Below, one piece after another: positions 44,117-53,154 of a stretch of 64,000 nucleotides of DNA. Where the stretch lies: NCBI GenBank assembly GCA_963797605.1, contig CAWCPX010000002.1, positions 248,001-312,000 on the forward strand. Direction: 5' to 3'. A program made the translations under genes and the position numbers. Below the pieces are notes generated by a model, which saw only the letters and a list, made by a program, of their open reading frames with translations, made no database searches and was not told the origin of the DNA. Each line of letters starts with the position of its first letter. Positions within the stretch are counted from its first letter, which is position 1. This DNA comes from DASQPR01 sp963797605 (GTDB lineage Bacteria > Actinomycetota > Actinomycetes > Mycobacteriales > Micromonosporaceae).

Positions 44117-44839
44117 ATGTGTGATGATTCGCCGGTGGATATCGTCAATGTGGATCCGCCGCGTGCGCTCCCCTTCCGTCGCGGCCGATTGACTCTTCGC
44201 GACCTGGCATCCGGGCTGCTCATCATCGGGTTCGGGCTGGTGCTCGCGTCTCAGTGGTTCGGTTGGTTCTCGATCCATCAGGAGACGTTCGACGCCGGCG
44301 ACTCGCACATCCCCGCGTCGTTCGGCATGGCCGACACGCCGTCATTCCTGCAGATTCCCTACTACCTGGTCTGGCTGGCCGTGTTCGGGTGCGGCGGCGC
44401 TGTGGTGTTCGCGCCCGGAGCCCGGCGCCTGGCGTGGTTCGGCGCCGCGGCCGGCGCCCTCGCGACACAGGTGATCATCGTGGTGCCGGTGCTCCGCAAA
44501 CCGGCGATCATCATCGACGGCATCGTCGGCGACTTCAGCGTCGTCGTGCACGCCCGGCACGCGGCGGGTTCCTACCTCGTGATCGCGGCCATCGCGGTGA
44601 TCGCGGTCGCCATCGTCGTCGCCGTCGCCAGCCCGCGGGACCGCGCCGCCGTCGTCGCCCCGGACCAGTCCGTGACGCCGGTGCCCGCGGCGGACCTGGC
44701 CCCGCTGCTCGACGCCGAGACCACTGCCATCGATTTCGGGCGCCGTGACTCGGTGCCCGTGGCGCCGCCGGAGAAGATCGAGACCGTGCCCGCGCGACCG
44801 GACCACAGCATGTACGTCCGCCCGACGCTGCAGTCCTGA
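44117..44839 (+). CDS. Four-helix membrane protein with PDHSMYVRP tail
   Basis: 240 residues, intact. Helices at about 33-50 (GLLIIGFGLVLASQWFGWF), 80-100 (IPYYLVWLAVFGCGGAVVF), 105-125 and 150-175 (YLVIAAIAVIAVAIVVAVA), then a cytosolic disordered tail ending PDHSMYVRPTLQS. The conserved tail motif shared with its paralogue 34 bp upstream suggests a binding site. Start uncertain: ATG 44117 has no clear SD, and a GTG at 44135 is possible. It lies before serS. Function unknown. Confidence 0.7.
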   Translation: MCDDSPVDIVNVDPPRALPFRRGRLTLRDLASGLLIIGFGLVLASQWFGWFSIHQETFDAGDSHIPASFGMADTPSFLQIPYYLVWLAVFGCGGAVVFAPGARRLAWFGAAAGALATQVIIVVPVLRKPAIIIDGIVGDFSVVVHARHAAGSYLVIAAIAVIAVAIVVAVASPRDRAAVVAPDQSVTPVPAADLAPLLDAETTAIDFGRRDSVPVAPPEKIETVPARPDHSMYVRPTLQS

Positions 44840-44909
44840 TCCGGCACGCTACCGACGCGTACCGATATCGAAGTGAGGTCTTGCCTCGGCGCCGGTACGC
44901 TCTCCAGTT

Positions 44910-46171
44910 GTGATTGATCTGCGGCTGCTGCGAGAAGATCCCGACCTGGTCCGAGCGAGCCAACGTGCCCGCGGCGAGAGCGAGAGCGCGGTTGACGTGC
45001 TCCTCGCCGCCGATGAGAGCCGCCGGTCCGCGATCGCCGACTTCGAGAGCCTTCGCGCCGAGCAGAAGCAGCTGGGCAAGTTGATGCCGACCGCCAAGGG
45101 CGAAGAGCGCGACGCCCTTCTGGTGCGCACGAAGGAACTCTCGTCGCAGGTCAAGGCGGCCGAAGCGGCGGTGACCGAGGCCGAGGCGGCACTGCGGGCC
45201 GCGCAGATGGCCATTCCCAACCTGGTGCAGGAAGGCGCGCCCGAGGGTGGCGAAGACGACTTCGTGCTGCTTCGTGAGGTTGGCACGGTGCCCGACATCA
45301 AAGAACCGAAAGATCACCTCGAGACTCGGTGAGGCGCTCGGCGCGATCGACATGGAGCGCGGCGCGAAGGTCTCGGGCAGCCGCTTCTTCTTCCTGACCG
45401 GCGTCGGCGCGCTGCTGCAACTGGCCATGCTGCAAATGGCGATGGCGCAGGCGGTCGAGAACGGCTTCACCCCGATGATCACCCCGGTGCTGGTGAAGCC
45501 GGAGTCGATGGAGGGCACCGGCTTCCTCGGCGCGCACGCGTCGGAGATCTACCGGCTCGAGGCCGACGACCTGTTCCTCGTCGGTACGAGCGAGGTGCCG
45601 ATGGCCGCGTACCACGGGAACGAGATCTTGAATCTCGACGAACCGAAGCGCTACGCGGGCTGGTCGTCGTGTTTCCGCCGCGAGGCCGGCAGCTACGGCA
45701 AGGACACCCGCGGCATCATCCGGGTGCACCAGTTCGACAAGGTCGAGATGTTCTCCTACTGCCGGCCGGAAGACGCCGCCGCCGAGCACCTGCGCCTGCT
45801 GGCGTGGGAGGAGGAGATGCTCGCGAAGGTCGAGGTGCCCTACCGCGTGATCGATGTCGCGGCGGGTGACCTGGGCACCTCGGCGGCCCGCAAGTTCGAC
45901 TGCGAGGCGTGGGTGCCGTCGCAGGGGCGGTACCGCGAGCTGACGTCGACGTCGAACTGCACGACCTTCCAGGCTCGGCGGCTCAACGTGCGCTACCGCG
46001 ACGCCGACGGGAAGCCGCAGATCGCCGCGACGCTCAACGGCACCCTGGCGACGACGCGTTGGATCGTCGCGATCTTGGAGAACCATCAACAGCCGGACGG
46101 GTCGGTACGCGTGCCGGAAGCGCTGCGCGGCTATCTCGGCGGCCGTGAGGTCCTGGAACCCGACTCGATAA
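44910..46171 (+). CDS. serS: Seryl-tRNA synthetase (two frameshifts)
   Basis: About 420 residues. GTG start; N-terminal coiled-coil tRNA-binding arm (DLRLLREDPDLVRASQRAR ... LSSQVKAAEAAVTEAEAAL). The class II catalytic core has motif 1 (near NGFTPMITPVLVKPESMEG), TSEVPMAAYH, motif 2 FRREAGSYGKDTRGIIRVHQF (read in two parts), and motif 3 NGTLATTRWIVAILENHQ. It charges tRNA-Ser and tRNA-Sec. An extra A at 45324 splits the frame, and an extra C near 46160 would turn the natural end LEPTR-TAA (stop 46169-46171) into a read-through to 46272. A terminator hairpin follows the natural stop, supporting this end. An essential gene, so the breaks are almost surely sequence errors. Confidence 0.93.
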
Positions 46172-46172
46172 C

Positions 46173-46200
46173 GGGTGTTTGCCCCCGCGTGGGCAAATCA
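46173..46200 (+). terminator. Hairpin just after serS
   Basis: GGGTGTTTGCCC (46173-46184 region) pairs with GGGCAAATCACCC (from 46191) with a single bulged base around CCGCGT. It starts 2 nt past the inferred serS stop. Confidence 0.65.
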
Positions 46201-46206
46201 CCCTCG

Positions 46207-46255
46207 CCTCCTCGCCTTTCCGGAGTAGCGTTGCTCCTCCCACAAGGCGAGGAGG
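46207..46255 (+). promoter_or_regulatory. Hairpin that sequesters the SD of the HAD gene
   Basis: CCTCCTCGCCTT (46207-46218) is perfectly complementary to AAGGCGAGGAGG (46244-46255), with a 25-nt loop that can itself form GGAG/CTCC. The 3' arm contains the SD (GAGGAGG), 6 nt before the ATG at 46262. It could gate translation. Confidence 0.6.
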
Positions 46256-46261
46256 TTGTCC

Positions 46262-47132
46262 ATGACAACTAGCCACATCGGTTTTGAACCGATTCGTCCT
46301 GGCCTGCCGAAACTGGTAGCCACGGACCTCGACGGCACGATCGTCCGATCCGACCAGACCGTGTCGCCGCGCACGCAGGCGGCGTTCGAACGGGTGCGAG
46401 CCCTCGGCATCCCGGTGGTCGGTGTGACCGGCCGCGGCCCCCGGTTGATCGACCTCTGCCGCCGCGACCTGCCCCAGGCCGACTACTTCGTGCTCGGCCA
46501 GGGTGCTCGCGTCGTCGACCTGACCGGCCCCGGACGACCCGGTGGTGCTGTTCGCGAGACTTCATGGCCGGGCCGCACGTCGCCGACGGTGCTCGCGACG
46601 ATCGAGGCCGCAGCCGGACCGCTCTCCGTGCTCGTCGAGCCGCTCGACGCCGTCGACACCAACCTGCACGGCGACCGCAACTCCGCGTGGCTCTTCGACG
46701 ACGCGGTGGTGCCCGTGCACGCGAGCCGAAGCCCTCACCGGCCACGTGATCAAGGCGTTCGCGCACTCCGAGGCGTACACGGCCGACGAGCTGCTGCACA
46801 TCGCGCCAGAGCGTGGTCGGCCCGGAACTCGTCGAGATGACGCAGGCCGGCCTCGGGCTACATCGAGATCTGCCCGCGCGGGGTCACGAAAGCGAGCGGC
46901 CTGGCCGTGGTCGCGGCGCCACCTCGGCGTCGACGCCGCGGACATCCTCGTCTTCGGCGACATGCCCAACGACCTGCCGATGTTCGCGTACGCGGGCTGG
47001 GGCCGGGTCGCCGTGGCGGGCGCGCATCCGGCGCTGCTCGCGGTCGCCGACGAGGTCACCGGCGCGTGCGACGACGACGGCGTGGCCGAATACCTGGAGC
47101 AGCTTCTCGACGCGCCGGCCGTGGTCGCGTAA
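46262..47132 (+). CDS. HAD-superfamily (Cof-type) phosphatase (frameshifted)
   Basis: About 275 residues when joined. HAD motif I VATDLDGTIVRSD (nucleophile and acid Asp), motif II in VVGVTGRGP, cap region pieces (HASEALTGHVIKAFAHSEAY), motif III Lys in GVTKASGLAVVAAHLG and motif IV FGDMPNDLPMFAYAGWG. Cof-type enzymes hydrolyse sugar phosphates, FMN or similar. Frame changes near 46540, 46600-46680, 46725, 46812, 46858 and 46910. ATG at 46262 behind an SD held in a hairpin. A HAD gene next to serS is a common actinobacterial arrangement. Confidence 0.85.
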
Positions 47133-47163
47133 GTCTGGCGCGAGTGCGTCGAGTCGACGTGAC

Positions 47164-47774
47164 CTACAGCCAGCCGCTTGCTCGGGCGGCCTGGATCGCC
47201 TCGATCCGGTTGCGTGAGCCGGTCTTGCCGATCGCCGCCGACAGGTAGTTGCGCACGGTGCTCTCCGACAGGTGCAGGCGCGCGCGCGATGTCGGCGATC
47301 GTCGAGCCGTCGACCGCGGCCGACAGCACGTCGCGTTCCCGGTCGGTCAGCGGGTTCGGGCCCGGCCGACAGCGCCGCCGCCGCGAGCGCCGGGTCGACG
47401 ACGCGCTCGCCCGGCGAGCACCCGGCGGATCGCGTGCGCCAGCTCCTCGACCGGGCCGTCCTTGACCAGGAAGCCGCTCGCGCCCGCCTCCATCGCGCGG
47501 CGCAGGTAGCCGGGCCGGCCGAACGTGGTCAGGATCAGCACCTGGCAGGTCGGCACGCGCGGCGCGGAGCGGCACCGTCGCGTCCAGCCCGGACATGCCG
47601 GGCATCTCGATGTCGAGCAGCGCGACGTCCGGGCGTGGTCTCCAGCGCCGCGGCGACGACCTCGGTGCCGGCCGCGACCTCGGCGACGACCTCGATGTCG
47701 GGCTCCAGGCCGAGCAGCAGCGCCAGCGCGCTGCGCATCATGCCCTGGTCCTCGGCGAGCAGCACGCGGATCAC
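47164..47774 (-). CDS. NarL/LuxR-type response regulator (frameshifted)
   Basis: About 200 residues when joined. Receiver: VIRVLLAEDQGMMRSALALLLG, DIEVVAEVAAGTEVV, the Asp segment in a broken stretch near 47600-47640, CQVLILTTFGRPGYLRRAMEAG and GFLVKDGPVEELAHAIRRVL. C-terminal LuxR HTH: LTDRERDVLSAAVDGSTIADIA, then a frame change near 47283 and NYLSAAIGKTGSRNRIEAI, ending SGWL. Frame changes near 47635, 47565, 47410, 47365 and 47283. The GTG at 47774 overlaps the kinase stop as GTGA. Matches DesR-type regulators of ABC exporters. Confidence 0.82.
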
Positions 47775-48940
47775 GCGGTCACCGCGCGCCGGAGCGGGCG
47801 CGCGTCGGCAACGGTCACCGACGAGCTGAAATCCGTCGCGCGGCGCGGTCGCGACCGAGCCGCCGGCCGCCGCGACCCGTTCGCGCAGCCCCAGCAGGCC
47901 GGTGCCGTCCGGCAGCGCCGGCCCGGGCGCCGACCGCCGTCGTCGCGACACCGTCATGGTGGTGCCACCGTCGGCGGTCGTCACGGTGATCGTGCAGGTC
48001 CGCGCGCCAGCTGTGCCGGATCACGTTGGTCGCGCGCCTCCCGTACGGCCCAGCCGAACAGGCGGCTCGTCGACTCGGCCAGCGCGCCCACCGACCTGGT
48101 CGGAACCGCACCGCGATGCCGGCGTCGGTCAGCGCGGCCCGGACGCCGTCGATCTCCGTCTCGAATCGCGGCTCCCGGTAGCCGGTGACCGCGTCGCGTA
48201 CCTCGGCCAGCGCCTGCCGGCCGATCGTCTCGATGTCGCGCGGCGGCGCGCGGCGGCCGCGGCTGGATCACGCTCGGCGAGACGGCGCACCACCTCGGCC
48301 TTCACCACGATCAGCGACAGCGTGTGGCCGAGCAGGTCGTGCAGGTCGCGGGCGAAGCGCAGCCGCTCCTCGGAGACCGCGGTCTGGGCGAGTTCGGCCC
48401 GGGTCGCCCGCAGCAGCCGGATGTAGCGAAGCATCTGCTTGATCGAGAAGATCGAGCGCGCTCGCGAGCAGCATGCTGAACACGGTCTGGGCGACGTCGG
48501 CGCCCTCGTTGGGTTCGGAACCGCGCCCGAGCGTGACCGCCCACAGGATCAGCACGAGGCCCGCGCCGACCGTCCAGATGGCGGCGTGCTTCGTCTCGAG
48601 CGTCGCCGCGCCGCAGACCGCAATGTAGAGCATGAGGTTGAGCCAGCCGGAGGGCTCGCCGCCGTAGCCGAAAACCAGGCGCCACCCCGACGAGCGCCGA
48701 GCGTGATCAGTTGGACGATGTCGAGCCGCGGTCGCTGTGGGGTGCTTGTCGTCGAACGCGTTCACCACGACGACGAGGTACAGCACCACGAAGGCGCTCA
48801 GCCCGGCGGCGGCGAGCCAGGCCGGGTGCACCTCGACCCTCGCTGATCGAGGCCGCCGTGCCGATCAGCGGCCACATCCACGCGAGCGCCCACAGTCCGC
48901 CGGCGAGCCGTTCCTTCATCGCCGACAGGATCCGCTTCAT
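47771..48940 (-). CDS. NarL-family (DesK-type) sensor histidine kinase (frameshifted)
   Basis: About 380 residues when joined. Start MKRILSAMKERLAGGLWALAWMWPLIG at 48940; several membrane helices (LAAAGLSAFVVLYLVVVV; GWLNLMLYIAVCGAATLE; IWTVGAGLVLILWAVTLG), then HisKA_3 with RLRFARDLHDLLGHTLSLIVVKAEVVRRL (phospho-acceptor His in DLHDLLGH), and a C-terminal HATPase with GTGLLGLRERVAAAGG. Frame changes near 48845, 48695, 48460, 48250, 48095, 48035 and 47925. The stop overlaps the regulator start. Together with the ABC genes upstream this is a complete ABC exporter/two-component module. Confidence 0.8.
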
Positions 48941-48954
48941 ACCCACGACGATAA

Positions 48955-49688
48955 TCAACGCGTCGCGGCGGAGCGTCGGTAGGCGATCACGGCCATGCGC
49001 GCAGAAGAGCAGCGTCCACGCGCCGAGCACGGTGGCGCCCATGCCGGTCGGCGCATGCCCGGTCGCGACCCGCCAGCCGAGTTCGGCGTAGCGGTTGCTG
49101 GGCAGCGTGCGGGCGAGGTGCTGGAACGACGTCGGGAAGACGTCCACCGGGATCAGCAGGCCGCCGAGCACGGACAGGGTGAAGAAGGTCAGGAAACTCG
49201 CGGAGTTGGCGATGTTCGGCGGCAGCGCGTAACCCATGGCGAGCCCGAGCATCGCGAACGGGATCGTGCCGAGCCACAGCACGATCACGATCAGCACCCA
49301 TCGGCCCGCTGACAGCTCGATGTGGTGCTGGATCCGGCCGGCGAGACCGACGGTGATGATCGACGGGATCGCGACCAACGTGATCGTCGCGGTCTTCACG
49401 ACGATGACCTGCCACGATCGCAGCGGCGTGATCCGCAGTTGCCGGAGCCAGCCCTGCGTCCGTTCGTTCGACACGCCGGCACCGAGCGACAGCACGCCGA
49501 TCATCGCGCCGTAGCCCGCGAGCCCGATCATCATCGCGGCCGGCACGCTGAGCCCCTCGGACGTCTGCGTCGTTGCCCGATATCGAGCTGAACACGACGT
49601 AGGACGCGACCGGCATCAACACGGTGAAGACCATGAGACGCGGTTCGCGGACGAGTCGCATGAACTCGAACCTCAGGTAGGCAAGCAT
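48955..49688 (-). CDS. ABC-2 type permease (two frameshifts)
   Basis: About 243 residues when joined. MLAYLRFEFMRLVREPRLMVFTVLMPVASYVVF starts at 49688; after a frame change near 49575 the rest is intact: MIGLAGYGAMIGVLSLGAGVSNERTQGWLRQLRITPL (read in parts), about six helices in all, and LLIPVDVFPTSFQHLARTLPSNRY. A second change near 48997 gives the end MAVIAYRRSAATR with TGA. It is the membrane half of an ABC exporter with the ATPase 1 bp upstream. The kinase start (48940) overlaps its end. Substrate unknown (drug or lipid export are typical). Confidence 0.85.
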
Positions 49689-49689
49689 G

Positions 49690-50625
49690 TCAGTTCTCCG
49701 TTCCGGTGCGGGCGAGCGCGGCGCTATCGGGGACGTCTTCGGCGGTGAGAGCGAGGAACGCGGCTTCGAGTCCGGCGCTGGTGACTTCGAGGTTCTCGAA
49801 CGGGCGACCACTGTGGACGAGCTCGGTGACGGTGCCGTCGGCGTCGGTCGTCGCGAGCCGTACCCGGTCGCCACGTACGTCCACGCTCCGCACGCCGGGG
49901 AGCAGATCCAGTCCCTCGATGGCGCCGCCCCGGAGATCGAACGCGACCGTACGGCCGCTCGCCATGCGTTTGATCGCCGCGCTCGTGCCGTCGGCGATCA
50001 GCCGTCCGTGCCCGATCACGATGACCCGATCGGCGAAATCGTCCGCCTCTTCGAGATAGTGGGTGGCGAAGACGACGGCGTTGCCGCGCTCGGCGTACCG
50101 CCGCATCGTGGTCCAAAAGGCTTGTCGGCCCGCGACGTCCATGGCCGCCGTGGGTTCGTCGAGCACGAGCAGATCCGGGTCACCGGCGAGCGCGAACGCG
50201 AACCGCGCCCGCTTCGCCTCGCCGCCGGACAACCGGTCCAGCCGGGTCCCGGCGCGGTCGGTCAGCCCGGCGAGAGCGAGGATTTCGTCGATCGACGGCG
50301 CCTTCGGGTACAGCGCTTGCGCGAGCCGGATGAAATCGCGGACGGTCGCGCTCGGGAGGAACATCTGGTCCTGCAGCATCGCGCCGACGAGGCCGTCCTG
50401 GATCGCCCGGGTCGGTTTGCGCCCGAACAGTTCCGCCTGTCCGTGATCGGGCGACAGCAGGCCGAGCATGATGTTGATGGTGGTGGACTTCCCGGCGCCG
50501 TTCGGGCCGAGGAGCGCCACCGTCTCGCCGCGTTGGATCGTGATGTCGAGGTCGCGTACGGCGTGCAGGTCGCCGAAGCGTTTTCCGACACCGCTCATCC
50601 GGACCGCGGGGGCGTTAGTGGTCAT
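49690..50625 (-). CDS. ABC transporter ATP-binding protein
   Basis: 311 residues, intact. Walker A GPNGAGKST (40-48), Q-loop MLQDQMFLP, signature LSGGEAKRARFAFALAG, Walker B LLVLDEPTAAMD and switch His in FATHYLEEADDFADRV. The C-terminal extension (about 210-311) is typical of exporters of the DrrA/NatA type. First gene of a minus-strand operon: ATPase, ABC-2 permease, DesK-type kinase, LuxR-type regulator. The regulator probably controls this exporter, as in comparable loci. Confidence 0.93.
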   Translation of the reverse strand: MTTNAPAVRMSGVGKRFGDLHAVRDLDITIQRGETVALLGPNGAGKSTTINIMLGLLSPDHGQAELFGRKPTRAIQDGLVGAMLQDQMFLPSATVRDFIRLAQALYPKAPSIDEILALAGLTDRAGTRLDRLSGGEAKRARFAFALAGDPDLLVLDEPTAAMDVAGRQAFWTTMRRYAERGNAVVFATHYLEEADDFADRVIVIGHGRLIADGTSAAIKRMASGRTVAFDLRGGAIEGLDLLPGVRSVDVRGDRVRLATTDADGTVTELVHSGRPFENLEVTSAGLEAAFLALTAEDVPDSAALARTGTEN

Positions 50626-50710
50626 GCGTTACACGGTAGAAAGGGCGCCGGAATCGCGGCAGATTCAACGTTCCCCGAACGCGCGGGACAAATGTCCTAT
50701 CCGGCGACGG

Positions 50711-51559
50711 TCATTCCGACTGCGGTTGCCGGTAGCGCCAGAAGACGAAGCCGATCAGGATCACGATCGGCACCAGCGCGATCAGCCATGTCGACGCTGA
50801 GAAGCCGGAATTGAAGCTGGTGGACGCGGTGTCGGTCAGGGGTGGCGAGGTGACGATCGGGCTGGCGGTCGTGACGGGTGCCGCCGCCGGCGGCGCGGAC
50901 GGGATCGATGACGGGGGCACCGAGGCCGGTGCGGTGTGCACGGTGTTCCCCGGCTTCTGGTTGGGCTTCTTCGTCGCCGTCGGCTTCGGAGCGGTCGGTG
51001 TGGCCGCCGGCGCCACGACGGCGCCGATCGAGAACGTGTGGTTGGACGGGTCGTGGCGACTCCACGAAACGTTGATCGGGTGACCGTGGTTGTCGACCGG
51101 GTTGCTGACGATCGCTCCGCTGTCGGCGATCACATAGGACCCGGCCGGCACGGAGCTGAGGTTCGCCCGGACCGACACGGTCAGCGCCTGATCTGATTTC
51201 AGGGTGCCGCCATTACGGAATCCGAGCACATAGGCGCCACCGAAATCGCCCGCCGTGCTCCATTGGCCGCTGCGCGGGTCGAGAAACGTCACCGCGTCAC
51301 GAGCTGTTTGCGGGCTGTCGCAACCGGTGCAGGCACTGTGAATCTCGAATTTCAACGCGAGCAGTCGCAGACTGTAATCCGACTGCTCGGTGAAGGTGAG
51401 CGAGAACGAGAGGGTGCCGCCGACCGCGATCTGTTGTGGTGCACCGGCGAGTGTCGTATAGGTGGTCACGACCGGTGTTGGCGTAGCCGCGAAAGCGGGA
51501 GCCGCCAGGCCGATGGCCGCTAACCACACTGCCGGAACGAGAAGGAAAGCCCGCCGCAT
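50711..51559 (-). CDS. Secreted, membrane-anchored surface protein
   Basis: 282 residues. Signal peptide (MRRAFLLVPAVWLAAIGLAAPAFA, read in two parts; cleavage after AFA), an Ig-like all-beta domain (about 30-170) with a Cys pair (SACTGCDSP), a Pro/Thr/Ala-rich wall-spanning linker (about 175-240), and a C-terminal membrane helix (TWLIALVPIVILIGFVFWRY) with a charged tail. No LPxTG motif. The architecture is that of a type I cell-surface protein. Function unknown. Confidence 0.75.
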   Translation of the reverse strand: MRRAFLLVPAVWLAAIGLAAPAFAATPTPVVTTYTTLAGAPQQIAVGGTLSFSLTFTEQSDYSLRLLALKFEIHSACTGCDSPQTARDAVTFLDPRSGQWSTAGDFGGAYVLGFRNGGTLKSDQALTVSVRANLSSVPAGSYVIADSGAIVSNPVDNHGHPINVSWSRHDPSNHTFSIGAVVAPAATPTAPKPTATKKPNQKPGNTVHTAPASVPPSSIPSAPPAAAPVTTASPIVTSPPLTDTASTSFNSGFSASTWLIALVPIVILIGFVFWRYRQPQSE

Positions 51560-51643
51560 GTATACCGCCTTGAATCCGAAGCCCCGGGGAGCTTATCGGC
51601 GAAAGGCGAACAGAGGGCTCCGGCCTTCGGCGCTCAATCCGGT

Positions 51644-52231
51644 CTAAAGGTATTGCCCGGTGCCGGTCACGGAGTCGATCGGGTGCGCCGGATTGCCGGG
51701 CACGCCTTGGCCGACGGGGAGAGCCGGTCGGCCACGCATCTGCTCGAGTTGCGCGCGCGCCGCCATCTGCTGCGCCACGAGCGCCGCCTGGATGCCGTGG
51801 AACAGGCCTTCGAGCCAGCCGACGAGTTGGGCCTGAGCCACGCGAAGCTCGGGCTCGCTCGGGATGTGTCCGGGCTCGAACGGCAGTGACAGCCGCTCCA
51901 GCTCCTCGACGAGTTCGGGTGCGAGGCCGTCTTCCAACTCGACGATCGAACGCCGGTGAATCTCGGTGAGGCGCTGGCGGCCGGCCTCGTCGAGCGGCTG
52001 CGAGCGCACCTCCTCCAGCAGCTGTTTGATCATGCTGCCGATGCGCATGACCTTGGCGGGGTGCTCGACCAGCCGCGACGGGTCCTCGCTGGTGTCCTGG
52101 TCGTCGCCGCCCTCGACGTTCATCGTGCCGATCGGTGCGCCATCGGGCCCGACCACGACCACGGTGCGGGCCGCGTCCGCCGGAGTCTCGCCGGTGCCAC
52201 GGCCACCTTCGGTGCGCTCTTCGTCGGTCAT
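51644..52231 (-). CDS. bpa: Bacterial proteasome activator Bpa/PafE
   Basis: 195 residues. Central four-helix core (LVEHPAKVMRIGSMIKQLLEEV; RQRLTEIHRRSIVELEDGL; RVAQAQLVGWLEGLFHGIQAAL) and the C-terminal GQYL (192-195), which docks into the 20S proteasome pockets and opens the gate without ATP. The family forms dodecameric rings for degradation of unfolded proteins such as HspR. The presence of this gene implies an actinobacterium with a proteasome. The ATG at 52231 has GGAGG upstream and is preferred over one 18 nt earlier. Confidence 0.93.
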   Translation of the reverse strand: MTDEERTEGGRGTGETPADAARTVVVVGPDGAPIGTMNVEGGDDQDTSEDPSRLVEHPAKVMRIGSMIKQLLEEVRSQPLDEAGRQRLTEIHRRSIVELEDGLAPELVEELERLSLPFEPGHIPSEPELRVAQAQLVGWLEGLFHGIQAALVAQQMAARAQLEQMRGRPALPVGQGVPGNPAHPIDSVTGTGQYL

Positions 52232-52283
52232 CCGTTCATCCTCCCGCATCGACGCCAGTCGTTTGCCTGGCCGGTCGGGTGAG

Positions 52284-53081
52284 CTACCTGAACTGCCCGA
52301 AGTCCGGCGACCGCTTCTCCGCGAACGCGGCGGCGCCCTCCGCGCCCTCGGGGGTGCCCACGAAGATATCGAGCCCGTCGAACGCGAGATGCGAGATGCC
52401 GGCCAGGTGATCGGTGTCGGCGTTGAACGAGTGTTTCAGGAACCGCAGCGCGGTCGGCGAGTATCCGGCGATCTTCCGCCCCCACGCGAGCGCGGTCGGG
52501 ATCAGTTCGTCGGCCGGCACGACCGCGTTGACGAGTCCCCAGCGCTCGGCCGTGACCGCGTCGATCTGATCGAGCAGGAACCACATCTGCCGGGCCCGCT
52601 TCTCGCCGATGACCCGGGCCAGGTAGGCACTGCCGTACCCGCCGTCGAACGATCCGACCCGTGGCCCGGCCTGGGCGAACCGTGCGCCCTCGGCGGCGAT
52701 CGAGAGGTCGCAGATGACGTGCAGCACATGGCCGCCGCCGATCGCTATGCCGTTGACGGCGGCGATCACCGGCTTCGGGATGTCGCGGATGATCCGGTGC
52801 AGGCGCTCGATCTCGAACGTGCCCCATTCGGTGTCGCCGTAGCCGCCGGTCTCGGCGCGTTCCTTCACGTCGCCGCCGGCGCAGAAGGCACGCTCGCCGG
52901 CGCCGGTCAGCACGACAGCCGCCACGGCGCGATCAGACCAGGCCGTCTTAAAAGCGAAGATCAATTCGTCGACGGTACGTCCACGAAACGCGTTCATCCG
53001 GTCCGGCCGGTTGATCTCGATCACCGCTACTCCGCCGGGTTCGAGCGTGTAGCGGACATCCATGAAATCTTCGAGGCGCAC
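52284..53081 (-). CDS. Enoyl-CoA hydratase/isomerase family protein, MenB/BadI-like
   Basis: 265 residues, crotonase fold. Oxyanion-hole segments FCAGGDVKERAETGGYG and IAIGGGHVLHVICDLSIAAEGA. QAGPRVGSFDGGYGSAYLARVIGEKRARQMWFL (read in parts) is the pattern of dihydroxynaphthoyl-CoA synthase (MenB) and 2-ketocyclohexanecarboxyl-CoA hydrolase (BadI) rather than a plain hydratase. The GTG at 53081 with AAAGGAG 5 nt upstream is chosen over the ATG at 53063. No other menaquinone or ring-cleavage genes are adjacent, so the specific reaction is open. It is divergent from the alpha/beta hydrolase. Confidence 0.85.
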   Translation of the reverse strand: MRLEDFMDVRYTLEPGGVAVIEINRPDRMNAFRGRTVDELIFAFKTAWSDRAVAAVVLTGAGERAFCAGGDVKERAETGGYGDTEWGTFEIERLHRIIRDIPKPVIAAVNGIAIGGGHVLHVICDLSIAAEGARFAQAGPRVGSFDGGYGSAYLARVIGEKRARQMWFLLDQIDAVTAERWGLVNAVVPADELIPTALAWGRKIAGYSPTALRFLKHSFNADTDHLAGISHLAFDGLDIFVGTPEGAEGAAAFAEKRSPDFGQFR

Positions 53082-53154
53082 CCTGTCTCCTTTGACACGT
53101 TGCTTCGACCTGGTCGCGTGACCGTGATGGGGCTGGCGACTACGGTCATTGTTC

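Noticed and set aside
46172..46272. C-terminal extension of seryl-tRNA synthetase through the hairpins to 46272
   Set aside because: The extension crosses a terminator and the HAD start and has no family similarity. One extra C before the stop explains it.
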